DNA from: Fidelibacterota bacterium
Lineage (GTDB): Bacteria; Fidelibacterota; Marinisomatia; SCGC-AAA003-L08; JACNLC01
Reading direction: 5' to 3'
Length of the DNA: 64,000 nucleotides
NCBI GenBank assembly: GCA_013204025.1
Contig: JABMOW010000104.1
Coordinates: forward strand, 1-64,000
Positions 46,393 through 55,548 of the stretch are shown piece after piece; positions within the stretch are counted from its first letter, which is position 1, and every line of letters starts with the position of its first letter. Position numbers and translations under genes: made by a program. Below the pieces are notes generated by a model, which worked only from the letters and a program-made list of their open reading frames with translations, was not told where the DNA came from and did not search any database.

Positions 46393-47406
46393 CTACCCCG
46401 CAATAATAATCGCTGAAAAAATTAACACGATACCAGCCCCTGCCACACAGAAAAAATAGACGGGCATGAGAATCATCATTTTCACAAGTGTCTTAAAAAC
46501 GGACTGCTGGTAATAATGTCGCATCGCCATAAACAGATACAGTGTCGACAATAGTAAAATCCCTAAAAATATCCAGCCATTTGAGAAGAACCCCAAAGCG
46601 ATGAACATCAGAAAAACAAACGTGTGCCAGTGCAATGAAAATATCAGATGTTCAACATAAAATAATTTGCGTCTGAAGTACAGAATTTTTAGAAGCAACG
46701 CAAAAACCGGTAGAAGTAAGAAAAAGATTTTAGGTAACTGGTTAATCATTCCGTCAATTAGCATCTGTTCACCGGCACGCCCTTGGCTCGCCACAGATTC
46801 TGCCTTTTTTTCAATAAGTGCCATGAACTTACCAGAAATGGTTGAGGTGTCTTTTGATTCGATATTGAAATGCAAATCCGAATTGACATCGGTGGTGTCG
46901 TCATCTGTTAAAACGAGTCGGTTTTCACTCTGGTTTTCGGTCATGAATTGGTAAAAAGCAGTATCAAATTTTGCAATAATTTCTCCCGATATGTCAAACG
47001 GGATGATCTCTGGATAATCTTTCAAAATGAGCGTCAACGAGTCACTCATAGCCTCCCCTGTACTGGGACTGATAACCGGAGTACTTTCGCTCCCATCGAC
47101 CTGATGGCTTACTGCCAGTACCAAAAAGAAGATGAATGTGACAAAAATGTACAACCGGAAGGGAAGGATGTAGGCATTCCGCTTGCCTTCCGTGTACTCT
47201 CGAGTTAAGAATCCCGGTTTGAAGACCAGCGGTAACAGACTTCGAAATATCTTTGAATCAAACGTAAAATAATCACCAAAGAAATCTGAAAATAATTGAC
47301 GGAGAGATATCCGTTTTGATGTATTCGCCTGACCACATTCGGGACAGTAATTCATGTCTGCAATCTGCTGCCCACAATTGAGACATGTTGATGTTTTATT
47401 TCTCAT
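46393..47406 (-). CDS. DUF3667 membrane protein with zinc ribbon
   Basis: 337 residues. An N-terminal zinc ribbon (CLNCGQQI ... CPECGQ, about 9-25) is followed by the conserved DUF3667 stretch RISLRQLFSDFFGDYFTFDSKIFRSLLPLVFKPGFLTREYTEGKRNAYILPFRLYIF (quoted in parts here only for recognition of its SDFFGDYF and GKRNAYI words). Hydrophobic helices lie near 87-105, 224-240, 258-285 and 308-335, with a long soluble middle (about 110-215). Function unknown. Stands alone on the - strand. Confidence 0.85.
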   Translation of the reverse strand: MRNKTSTCLNCGQQIADMNYCPECGQANTSKRISLRQLFSDFFGDYFTFDSKIFRSLLPLVFKPGFLTREYTEGKRNAYILPFRLYIFVTFIFFLVLAVSHQVDGSESTPVISPSTGEAMSDSLTLILKDYPEIIPFDISGEIIAKFDTAFYQFMTENQSENRLVLTDDDTTDVNSDLHFNIESKDTSTISGKFMALIEKKAESVASQGRAGEQMLIDGMINQLPKIFFLLLPVFALLLKILYFRRKLFYVEHLIFSLHWHTFVFLMFIALGFFSNGWIFLGILLLSTLYLFMAMRHYYQQSVFKTLVKMMILMPVYFFCVAGAGIVLIFSAIIIAG

Positions 47407-48064
47407 CTTTTTTTCACATCCTTTTAGTTCGTTTTAGAAAATACATCATATGGCGCATCATTTAATTTGGCGTAATGAAACCCGAAACCGCTTGCTCTGG
47501 AGATCAGCATACGAATCATGGATTTACCCTAATGTCCTATGGTAAGGGAATGACGGGGTAAGTCTGTCTCATCAATCTCCTTTGATTCCATGGCGACAAA
47601 TTATTCAATAGAACCCCATATCGGAGATAAAAATCTATCGTGACTGTAAAAACCACGGAAATGCTTAACGGATCTACGAATAATTTTAGTATTTGGATAT
47701 TATCAGTTAACTATTATGATTTCGGATGCATCTATCACCGAATATGGAGTAGTGTAAAAGCTCCTTGTATAAATTGAAGATGTAAATAACATCTTATCAT
47801 AATTTTCAAATTGAAATATATCGTTTGTAAACAGTATTTGTGAGATGTAAATTCCAAATAGAATAATGAACAGCAACTATCATTTTATTACTATACAATC
47901 TACAAGAATGGATTCCCAGCCAGGGTTAATCCTCTAATGAAAATGAAAAAACCCACGGCATATTTATTTGGACCCACAGTGTACTATAAAAAACATGATT
48001 AATATTTTGAGAGAACAGAAACTAATTTTCGTCGTTATCAGTATTTAACAAGAAGGGCAAACCC
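47407..48064. other. Long intergenic stretch, nothing recognised
   Basis: 658 AT-rich bases between two divergent genes, DUF3667 on - and the secretin on +. No ORF with coding character. I see no clear hairpin, tRNA, repeat or terminator. It must hold the promoters of both flanking genes. Confidence 0.5.
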
Positions 48065-49084
48065 ATGAAATACACAATTGCATCTTTATTGATGATTTTT
48101 TCACTTTTAATTGGTGAAGGTCAAACTTACTCATTGCAGTATCTGTCTCCGAACGATCTGATTGAAGCACTAAACCTGACTCGTGAGGGCAGATCTGCAT
48201 ATGTACTGCAATCAGAAGGTGATCCGGTAGAAATATACCTGAACCAAGGTAATAACATCATCCGTATATTTGGCTCTGACGAAAACGTTCGAAAGGCCAT
48301 TGAATTGATCACATTTTTCGATTCATCTCCCCTTCAATTTTCTATTCAAATCGAAATCATAGAGATCAACAGACAAAATTTAGAAAATGTGGGTATGGAT
48401 TGGCAAAGTTTTCTGGATGGTTTGAGGCTTGATTACTCCTACAAAGCGTATTTTGATTATGATCATGATATTCATATAGATAATGATGATTCTTATACAG
48501 ATGACGACAACCGAAAAAGTAAATCCCTCAGAAGTAGTTCAATGTTGCGATCAACCAATCTCAATGAACTCATTAATGTTTTAAAAGCAAACGGAATTGG
48601 AGAGACAATCAACTCGCCTAAAATTGTTACCGTCAACAATAAGAAAGGTAAAATATTAGATGGGTCTCACTCCACATACATCACCCGGTATTCCAGTTAT
48701 GCAAATATTTATGAAACTGAGGAGATCAATGCAGGGCTATCTCTAGAAGTGACCCCATCCCTTGGCGAAGGGGGCTATATCTATCTGGATATTGAGGCAA
48801 AATACACTTCCCTGATAAGTAACATATCCGGAAGTCCTGTAGAATTTGGGCAGATTCTTGAAAATCAAGTATATGTGAAGGAAGGTGAACCGTTTCTTCT
48901 GGGTTCATTCAAAAAAACGGAAGATCAGGATATAAACCGGAAAGTACCTGTATTGGGCACGATTTTACCTTTTTTATTTTCGAATAAAAAAACCGTCACT
49001 ATCGAGAAGGATATTTTGGTGGTTCTGACTCCGACAATTATCAACTTAGAAGGTTCGCCTGTCCCTGAACTGAATCAGGATTAA
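48065..49084 (+). CDS. Short secretin-family protein
   Basis: 339 residues. Signal peptide 1-19 or so. Residues about 95-330 match the secretin core: FSIQIEIIEINRQNLENVGMDW, INSPKIVTVNNKKGKI, GLSLEVTPSLGEGGYIYLDIEA, GEPFLLGSF and VPVLGTILPFLFSNKKTVTIEKDILVVLTPTII. Secretins form the outer-membrane ring of type II, III and IV-pilus systems. This one has just one N-terminal subdomain, is much shorter than GspD or PilQ, and carries an acidic insert (YDHDIHIDNDDSYTDDD). No other secretion gene is near, so it is an orphan. AAGAAGGG precedes the ATG. Confidence 0.85.
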   Translation: MKYTIASLLMIFSLLIGEGQTYSLQYLSPNDLIEALNLTREGRSAYVLQSEGDPVEIYLNQGNNIIRIFGSDENVRKAIELITFFDSSPLQFSIQIEIIEINRQNLENVGMDWQSFLDGLRLDYSYKAYFDYDHDIHIDNDDSYTDDDNRKSKSLRSSSMLRSTNLNELINVLKANGIGETINSPKIVTVNNKKGKILDGSHSTYITRYSSYANIYETEEINAGLSLEVTPSLGEGGYIYLDIEAKYTSLISNISGSPVEFGQILENQVYVKEGEPFLLGSFKKTEDQDINRKVPVLGTILPFLFSNKKTVTIEKDILVVLTPTIINLEGSPVPELNQD

Positions 49085-49112
49085 CGAACCGAACCCACCA
49101 TCTATTTTCATA

Positions 49113-49145
49113 AACCCTGACGGAGTTCCTAGCCCTGTCAGGGTT
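49113..49145. repeat. Inverted repeat AACCCTGAC ... GTCAGGGTT
   Basis: Nine-base perfect arms around a 15-base loop, 28 bases after the secretin stop. There is no T-tract. It is related in sequence to the hairpin at 29535-29551 and to a weaker one near 6997-7020. Confidence 0.65.
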
Positions 49146-49297
49146 AGGCATGCGATCTCACAAACTTACCATTAACAAATTCCGAATAAGTAATAAATTG
49201 ACTTGGTGGAACGAGCAAATTATTCTTGATCATACTTTTTTTACCACCGAACTATTTCTTTTAGAAATCAGAACTAAAATGCACAGGAAATAACAAT

Positions 49298-50446
49298 TTG
49301 AATACCCTGAAACCCCTTTTTCAACTGGACCCGGAGATCACGTTTCTAAACCACGGCTCATTCGGCGCGTGTCCCACAGCAATTTTTAATGAACTGGTTC
49401 AGTGGCAGAAAAAACTGGAAAACGAACCGGTCCGTTTCATTACGAGCGAACTATACCCGGCGTTGGATGTATCTCGTAAAGTGTTGGGTGAATTTGTTGG
49501 CTGCGACAGAGATGACTTAGTATTTTTCCCCAATCCCAGCACCGCCATTAACACCGTCGCAAAAAGTCTGAGGCTGAATCCCGGGGACGAAATTTTATCT
49601 ACCGATCACGAGTACGGTGCTATGAATCGTACATGGAAGTTCATCTGTCAAAAGACCGGCGCTAATTTTGTACCGGTGGAAATACCTATACCTGTATCAT
49701 CTCACGAGGAATTTGTAGACAGGTTCTGGAGTCGAGTTACCGAACGTACCCGCGTTATTTTCATCAGTCATCTCACCAGTCAGACAGCGCTTATCTTCCC
49801 GTTAGAAGAAATATGCAAACGCGCTCGAAAAGCGGGTATCTTCACCATTGTTGACGGTGCTCATGCTCCGGGACATATTCTGCTGGACATTTCGTCATTT
49901 GATCCGGATATCTACACCGGAGCCTGCCATAAATGGATGTGTACGCCAAAGGGGGTATCGTTCTTATATGCAAGAAAATCCGTGCAGAATCTGATCGATC
50001 CTCTGGTAGTGAGTTGGGGATGGGAAAGTGACGAACCTGGAAAATCCCGCTTTCTGGATTATCATCAGTGGCAGGGCACACGGGATATGTCGGCATTTCT
50101 TACCGTCCCTTTCGCGATTCAATATTTGAAGGAGCTTAACTGGCAGACTCTGACAAAAAAAAGTCATCAAATGGTTGTTGATTTTCAAAACGAAATTTGC
50201 CAGATGCTAAATACACCGGTCATCTGCGCCAATCCCCATATGTGGCAGGGGCAGATGTGCAGTATTTTACTACCCGGTTCACCCGATCCGATGAAAATTC
50301 AAAGCCAGCTGATGGACAATCATAATATCGAAATCCCAGTGTTCTCCTGGAAAGACAGGGTGATTCTGAGGGTGTCTGTGCAGCCCTATAATTCAGAAGC
50401 CGATCTGCAAAAATTGAAAGATATTCTTCCAAGCTGCCTGAACTGA
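49298..50446 (+). CDS. Class V aminotransferase (isopenicillin-N epimerase-like)
   Basis: 382 residues, PLP enzyme of fold type I. LNHGSFGACPTAIFNELVQWQ at the start is typical of the isopenicillin N epimerase-like group; IVDGAHAPGHI contains the Asp that binds the pyridine nitrogen, and YTGACHKWMCTPKG contains the PLP lysine (HK). A TTG at 49298 with AGGAAA upstream is the start. The substrate is unknown; members include cysteine-desulfurase-like and epimerase-like enzymes. Confidence 0.87.
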   Translation: MNTLKPLFQLDPEITFLNHGSFGACPTAIFNELVQWQKKLENEPVRFITSELYPALDVSRKVLGEFVGCDRDDLVFFPNPSTAINTVAKSLRLNPGDEILSTDHEYGAMNRTWKFICQKTGANFVPVEIPIPVSSHEEFVDRFWSRVTERTRVIFISHLTSQTALIFPLEEICKRARKAGIFTIVDGAHAPGHILLDISSFDPDIYTGACHKWMCTPKGVSFLYARKSVQNLIDPLVVSWGWESDEPGKSRFLDYHQWQGTRDMSAFLTVPFAIQYLKELNWQTLTKKSHQMVVDFQNEICQMLNTPVICANPHMWQGQMCSILLPGSPDPMKIQSQLMDNHNIEIPVFSWKDRVILRVSVQPYNSEADLQKLKDILPSCLN

Positions 50447-50613
50447 ACAACCCCCAACTCGTATTTACCGGGAAAGTAAAGCCTACCATCCCCTGATCTC
50501 TGGTCATATTCACCATACAGAAAATTACATTCCGAAACTATGAACTCGGTTGTGAGCAGTGATAATTTTTCATCATCACCCAATAAAAAATCTTAAAGTG
50601 ACAGGAATCATCA

Positions 50614-51468
50614 ATGAATGGAAAGCTAATTTTTCCCGGACTGATCTGTGTATCGGTAGGGATAGGGGGTTCACAACCTATATCACAAATTGAGTTCTCG
50701 CAACAGGATAATATCCAAAATACAATAATGAATTGCGGGACTGAGAATCAGAGTACATCCCGGTGTGATTTATCTACATCGGATATCCTCGGACCTTATT
50801 ACATCCAAGACGCACCCATCCGAAATGTATTGGCAGGACCAAATGAACAGGGGCAACGATTAATTATTTCAGGAGATGTACTAACAAACGGATGCGCTGA
50901 TAGTATTCCGGGCACTATGATCGAAGTATGGCAGGCGGATGATGCCGGTTGTTATAGTGTAAATCAGGATTGTTCTAATGGCAACCCCGATTTCGATCCA
51001 TCTAATCTGCGTGGGAAGTTCTTTACAGATAACTCAGGAAGTTACAATTTCGAAACTGTACTACCTGGATTTTACGAAGGGAGACCGAGGCATATTCATA
51101 TCCGAATTTCATTGCCTTCAGGGATTATAATGAATTCTCAAATCTATTTTGAAGGGGATCCATTCTGCGAAAGTGATCCATGGTGTGGACAAGATCTGAA
51201 TCGAGTGATCATACTTAGCGAAAATGATGATGGTACTTTACTGGGTTCACTTGACTGGGTTTATAACACTCAGGATCCCGGCTTATTGACAGGTGATGCA
51301 AATTGGGATGGCGAAATCAATGTTCTGGACATTGTGACAATCATCAACTACATTGTCAGTGAAGAGCTGAATCCAACAGATTTTTCATTTTACCTAGCAG
51401 ATGTAAATCAAGATTATTCGATTGATGTTTTGGATATAGTCATTTTGGTGTCTATAATTATTGGATAG
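50614..51468 (+). CDS. Secreted intradiol ring-cleavage dioxygenase-like protein with dockerin tail
   Basis: 284 residues. N-terminal signal-like segment 1-22. The central domain (about 48-215) matches the intradiol dioxygenase family: TSDILGPYYIQDAPIR, GDVLTNGCADSIPGTMIEVWQADDAGCYS, and PGFYEGRPRHIHIRI. The four non-haem iron ligands are present: Tyr114, Tyr154, His160, His162. The short Tyr-His spacing is that of the secreted intradiol-like branch. Residues about 225-284 are a dockerin-like pair (GDANWDGEINVLDIV ... DVNQDYSIDVLDIV). It ends 11 bases into the end of the convergent GT-C gene. Confidence 0.87.
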   Translation: MNGKLIFPGLICVSVGIGGSQPISQIEFSQQDNIQNTIMNCGTENQSTSRCDLSTSDILGPYYIQDAPIRNVLAGPNEQGQRLIISGDVLTNGCADSIPGTMIEVWQADDAGCYSVNQDCSNGNPDFDPSNLRGKFFTDNSGSYNFETVLPGFYEGRPRHIHIRISLPSGIIMNSQIYFEGDPFCESDPWCGQDLNRVIILSENDDGTLLGSLDWVYNTQDPGLLTGDANWDGEINVLDIVTIINYIVSEELNPTDFSFYLADVNQDYSIDVLDIVILVSIIIG

Positions 51469-52969
51469 TTGATTCAACAGAATTGAGTTCTTTTGCAATT
51501 TGGAACACAATTCCACCCCTGTCTTGAAAAACCAATGTCGCAAGAGAATCTGCTTCCAGATTTTCCTTGAATGAATCATGGCTAGTGTCCATAAACACAT
51601 ACCGAGAATTAAAAACTTCACGGATCGTACTAGACGGATCTTTGAAATTCCCCCTTGTAATTGATCGATATAATTTTGATTTTCCTGTATCATAGGAATA
51701 GAGGTACATGGGGTCCAGTCCCACGATGTAGTAATTGGACTGATTATAAAAAAATAGAAACGGAAAATCATCCCAGTCCGTGTTAAACACGTTTTCACCG
51801 GGCGTCGTATTTTCCGCCAGCCACAGCGCAGCCCCTTCATATTTGGAGGGATCCTTTGCAGATTTCAGATCATCGTTAGTATCTTTGATATTATTTAGCA
51901 ACATCGGCGAAATCAGTAGAAACCCACCCAGAATGGCTATGCGTGGTATTCGTCTGCCCAACAATAATGCAGCATTCAGTGTGGCAAAAATCGGCCAGTA
52001 TTCGATAAACCTTCTGGATTTAAAGACCAGTATTAAACACAGGATATTCAACAGCAGTGCTACCAACTCATCCGTTTTTTGTTTTTGTGCAAATCTCTGA
52101 TAAATGATCGTGATGAAGAAAAGGAAAAATACCGGGGCAGAGATTGTCAACAAACTCCAAGTGTCATATGGTTTCCATTCCGAACCGAGAGTAATATTCG
52201 GCGCATCCAAAAACAGACTACGAGATGCATTATAAATCAGTGATGTGAAATTATGAGGGAAGTAGGGATTCACCACCATTGCAGTGAGTATCCCGAGGAT
52301 TGAGATTCCCAATAATTTCCAGTCAGCTTTCCCCTCCACCAACCAGCGCGATATACAAAAAAACAGGGTCACCGCAATCAACAGAGGGAATCCATCATAG
52401 AGCCAGACGAAACCCACTGAAACAATATACACCCACATGTATTTTTTCTTCGAACTCAGCAGGAACATGATCAGTAATAATGCCAGGGCGATGCTTTGGA
52501 CCCGCAATAGAGACATACGATACAAAAAATGGTAGGATGAAAATAAGCCTGCCAAACTCCATAAAATCGGTAATCGCACTCCCGCTTTTTGTAACACCAG
52601 ATATAACGAGGCTCCTGCAACGAGGAAGAAACATAACGTTGCTACTTGTCCACCGACAATTAAATCACCGAAAGTGAATGGTATCAGCAAATAATGCCAG
52701 AGTAGATGGTGGTCAACAAAGAAGTCTCGATGAATGGTAAATTGAAGCCAAGGAAGGCTGCCAATATACCCACGCTCTCCCAATAGCTGGCTGTATCGGA
52801 TATGAAAATAGCTGTCATATCCCACTAAGTGTTCAGACCCGGATAGGATAAAATAAAATATTCCACCCAATATACCGAGAAACAGAAGAAATGCGGCTGT
52901 TCGAAAGCGGTATTCAGGAAAAGAAATTCCCGATATAAAAATTTTCAGTGATCGAAAAAGATGAACCAT
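51458..52969 (-). CDS. GT-C-fold membrane protein (STT3/PMT-like)
   Basis: 503 residues with about 11 hydrophobic segments. In the first periplasmic loop the word GYDSYFHIRYSQLL resembles the acidic loop of oligosaccharyltransferase-type GT-C proteins, and the last 120 residues are soluble (GENVFNTDWDDFPFLFFYNQSNYYIVGLDP). It may transfer a sugar from a lipid carrier to a protein or glycan; this is inference. Lies in the same direction as the PNGase F-like gene upstream (51 bases). Confidence 0.75.
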   Translation of the reverse strand: MVHLFRSLKIFISGISFPEYRFRTAAFLLFLGILGGIFYFILSGSEHLVGYDSYFHIRYSQLLGERGYIGSLPWLQFTIHRDFFVDHHLLWHYLLIPFTFGDLIVGGQVATLCFFLVAGASLYLVLQKAGVRLPILWSLAGLFSSYHFLYRMSLLRVQSIALALLLIMFLLSSKKKYMWVYIVSVGFVWLYDGFPLLIAVTLFFCISRWLVEGKADWKLLGISILGILTAMVVNPYFPHNFTSLIYNASRSLFLDAPNITLGSEWKPYDTWSLLTISAPVFFLFFITIIYQRFAQKQKTDELVALLLNILCLILVFKSRRFIEYWPIFATLNAALLLGRRIPRIAILGGFLLISPMLLNNIKDTNDDLKSAKDPSKYEGAALWLAENTTPGENVFNTDWDDFPFLFFYNQSNYYIVGLDPMYLYSYDTGKSKLYRSITRGNFKDPSSTIREVFNSRYVFMDTSHDSFKENLEADSLATLVFQDRGGIVFQIAKELNSVESTIQ

Positions 52970-53020
52970 CTCATTTAGTGCGGAGATGTTGGTTTACATT
53001 CCCTCAAACGATTTCTACTG

Positions 53021-54760
53021 TTAATACCAAAACACAATGTAAGATGACATGATAATTTCAGCTTGATATCCACCACCGCAGTCAATGGGCGCTGGCCAAT
53101 TACCAGTACATTGTGTACCATATGGAACCCAGCAGGCATCATATGTGATAATATTTTCATCTCCTATAATCACCATATCTGTCACATCCTGGATATAGGG
53201 TGACACATCTAAACCCGGACACCAACCAGCGCGGCCGTATCCCCAAGTTCCCCATTGATTTGGAATGACACCTTCGGCGATTCGCTCAAGTTGCATGCAA
53301 TTTGTTGTGGTTCCGGCTTCGGGATGTGCAATTGAGAACTCTCCCATTCCACCATTCACTTCGAAATTATGCCGGGAATTACAGAATTCAGCGCAATTTC
53401 CTGAATCACATCCGCCACCATGACCTGTGATATAAGAAACAAATTCCACACGCACCGCTTCGGCAGGTACTTCAAAGATCACCGGATCGTGAAGAGAGTT
53501 GTAGCTGGAGTTGAACTGTCCGCCACTCCATAAATACTGTTGGGATCTTGGAACCACTGTTTCGTCCTCATTAAACAAACGAAGTTTGATAGTCACAAGA
53601 CTGTTTGGCCATCCTGAAATGTAGAACTTGAAAAACCGCGAATCACCAGGATACAAAGCTGAAATAAAGGGAGAAATATCCGTCAACCAATGAGGTTGTC
53701 GGTCGAAAGGAGTGATCCAGCGAGCGATTTCTGTACAGCCGGTGCCATCATCTTCGCAAACCAGTAATCCAGCGATCCGGTCATAATCGTCACAGTTATC
53801 ATCATCATATCCACTACACGGCAGCCAGGCTTCCACTTCCATCCGTGAAAACTGCTCCAGATCGGTAGCAGAAGGTAAATCCACCATACCGGTAACCGTG
53901 GATCCCCATCCTCCATTGTATAGCACGCTATCAAACACCACTACTTCCTGATAATTTTGTTCAGTCTCAAAGAAAGTGTTCCAGACATAATTGTAATGGA
54001 CGGCCTCGTGTGCCAAATAACTCATATGTGTCCCAGTGAATCCATTCGGATTTCCCAGATACCCGATCTGCATGATCCGCTGGAAACGATCAATCCCTAA
54101 TGCATAATTCCCTTGAAGGGATTCAGCCAACCAATTATCAAGATTCATGGATCGCTGAGGGATGAAGTGCAAGTGAGAATTCCAGTGATTTTGTAATTCA
54201 GGTGACATTCCTGCTAAAATAGTGTCGAAGGTGTTCGCCATCGCCTGAACATCACCGGGGGCGGTGTTTTGATTTGAGATAAAAAAGTAGTGGACATTTG
54301 AAGGAGAATTTTCAATGAGTTGCAATTTGGTATTGGAGTTCCATAAAGCAGACGAAGAGCCTACGGTAGGTGAAAGATGAATGAAGATGTAGCTTTCTTC
54401 GCCGTTCCAATGAGATTCAAAATCCCACCCGGCGGCCTGAGGATACAGGATCAAGTTGACGATCCCAACCACATCCAAAATATTCAAAACTTCATCACCG
54501 TTCACATCTGCTGACTCTGCCTGGTCAGCAGTAAGTTCAATATTTCCCATGATGGCGTTGATGATAATGATGATATCCTGAACATTCACTATTTCATCGA
54601 AGTTCACATCTCCATCCACCGCTGCATTCAAATCTTGTACTGTGAAAGGACCTGCGATATCGAAAAAGGTAGTTCCATAGGGTCCGGGATGGAAATCTTG
54701 TGAGAAAAGTGTCCAAGATGAACACATAGTGATGATAAAAGTGGCAACCATCGTTTTCAT
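53021..54760 (-). CDS. Secreted PNGase F-like protein with N-terminal dockerin
   Basis: 579 residues. Signal peptide 1-20; dockerin-like module about 49-105. A middle domain (about 110-290) contains HEAVH at 251-255, a possible zinc site. The C-terminal half matches the peptide-N-glycosidase F fold: NCDDYDRI (322-329; likely catalytic Asp), YITGHGGGCDSGNCAEFC (Glu458 in CAEFC), FEVNG, and RAGWCPG at 510-516. It could release N-glycans from proteins. The mix of domains is unusual. Multiple Cys suggest an extracellular disulfide-stabilised fold. Confidence 0.85.
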   Translation of the reverse strand: MKTMVATFIITMCSSWTLFSQDFHPGPYGTTFFDIAGPFTVQDLNAAVDGDVNFDEIVNVQDIIIIINAIMGNIELTADQAESADVNGDEVLNILDVVGIVNLILYPQAAGWDFESHWNGEESYIFIHLSPTVGSSSALWNSNTKLQLIENSPSNVHYFFISNQNTAPGDVQAMANTFDTILAGMSPELQNHWNSHLHFIPQRSMNLDNWLAESLQGNYALGIDRFQRIMQIGYLGNPNGFTGTHMSYLAHEAVHYNYVWNTFFETEQNYQEVVVFDSVLYNGGWGSTVTGMVDLPSATDLEQFSRMEVEAWLPCSGYDDDNCDDYDRIAGLLVCEDDGTGCTEIARWITPFDRQPHWLTDISPFISALYPGDSRFFKFYISGWPNSLVTIKLRLFNEDETVVPRSQQYLWSGGQFNSSYNSLHDPVIFEVPAEAVRVEFVSYITGHGGGCDSGNCAEFCNSRHNFEVNGGMGEFSIAHPEAGTTTNCMQLERIAEGVIPNQWGTWGYGRAGWCPGLDVSPYIQDVTDMVIIGDENIITYDACWVPYGTQCTGNWPAPIDCGGGYQAEIIMSSYIVFWY

Positions 54761-54809
54761 GCTATTCTCCTAATGAAAATGAGTGTTATGTGAATAAAAT
54801 AATATGAGT

Positions 54810-55241
54810 TTATCCAAGTAATTTCCGTTTTTCCTTTAACCTATCAGCAAGTACTTCAAGATTTTCATGTCCTAATTGTACACGTATATTTTCCTTAATA
54901 AGTTTCCATTGATCGTGCATGGGGCATGGAACTGAATCGGAGCATTCATCCAAACCGATCACGCACATTTCTTTTTCAGCCGGAGGACCGTCAATGGCAT
55001 AAATGATATCGATCACCCGGATATCCCGGGCAGGTTTACTCAGTTTGATACCGCCGTTTCGACCCCTCACCGATTTAATCAGATAGTGTTTTGCCAGGGA
55101 TTGCACCAATTTCGCCAGAAAATGGCGAGGAATATTGTAATCTTCAGCTATGGTACTAACCATAGTGTTTTCCTCTGACCGGTGTTCGGCCAAATAAATC
55201 ATCGCCTGAATTGCATACTCGGCAGATTTAGAATATATCAA
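54810..55241 (-). CDS. Rrf2-family transcription regulator with Fe-S cysteines
   Basis: 143 residues. Winged-helix start MIYSKSAEYAIQAMIYLAEH, and the three cysteines C93, C100 and C106 (EMCVIGLDECSDSVPC) that hold an iron-sulfur cluster in IscR, NsrR and RsrR. It senses nitric oxide, iron or redox state. It lies about 50 bases upstream of the PNGase F-like gene on the same strand and may regulate genes elsewhere. No isc genes are adjacent. Confidence 0.93.
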   Translation of the reverse strand: MIYSKSAEYAIQAMIYLAEHRSEENTMVSTIAEDYNIPRHFLAKLVQSLAKHYLIKSVRGRNGGIKLSKPARDIRVIDIIYAIDGPPAEKEMCVIGLDECSDSVPCPMHDQWKLIKENIRVQLGHENLEVLADRLKEKRKLLG

Positions 55242-55548
55242 AGTCTCTCCAATGTGTCATAACCCCAATTTAACGAATTGTACCGGAAGCAAATTTCAAT
55301 CATATCAGACCGATTCAGAAATTATGCAAATATGTAAAAGTATTATTACAGATAACCGGAAATACGTAAAGGGATATTTAATCAAATTTAGGGAAAATGG
55401 ATTTCATAATTCTACTTTAAAAACAGGTCGCATTAATTGGTGAAAATGGATAGCTAAATAGAACGGTTTCGAAAGGGGATTACTAAACTGGCCGGGAGAC
55501 AGAATCGGCGTTAGACTCTGCATCCCGACCAAGAGGAGAATGATTGTG
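55242..55548. other. Intergenic stretch between Rrf2 and degP
   Basis: 307 bases, both flanking genes on the - strand. A 63-codon frame on + is without ribosome site or recognisable sequence, so it is not called. I see no clear terminator for degP, only a GC-richer patch near 55490-55540. Confidence 0.45.

Noticed and set aside
55252..55443. 63-codon + strand frame between Rrf2 and degP
   Set aside because: No ribosome site, no family, and AT-rich sequence with random codon use.
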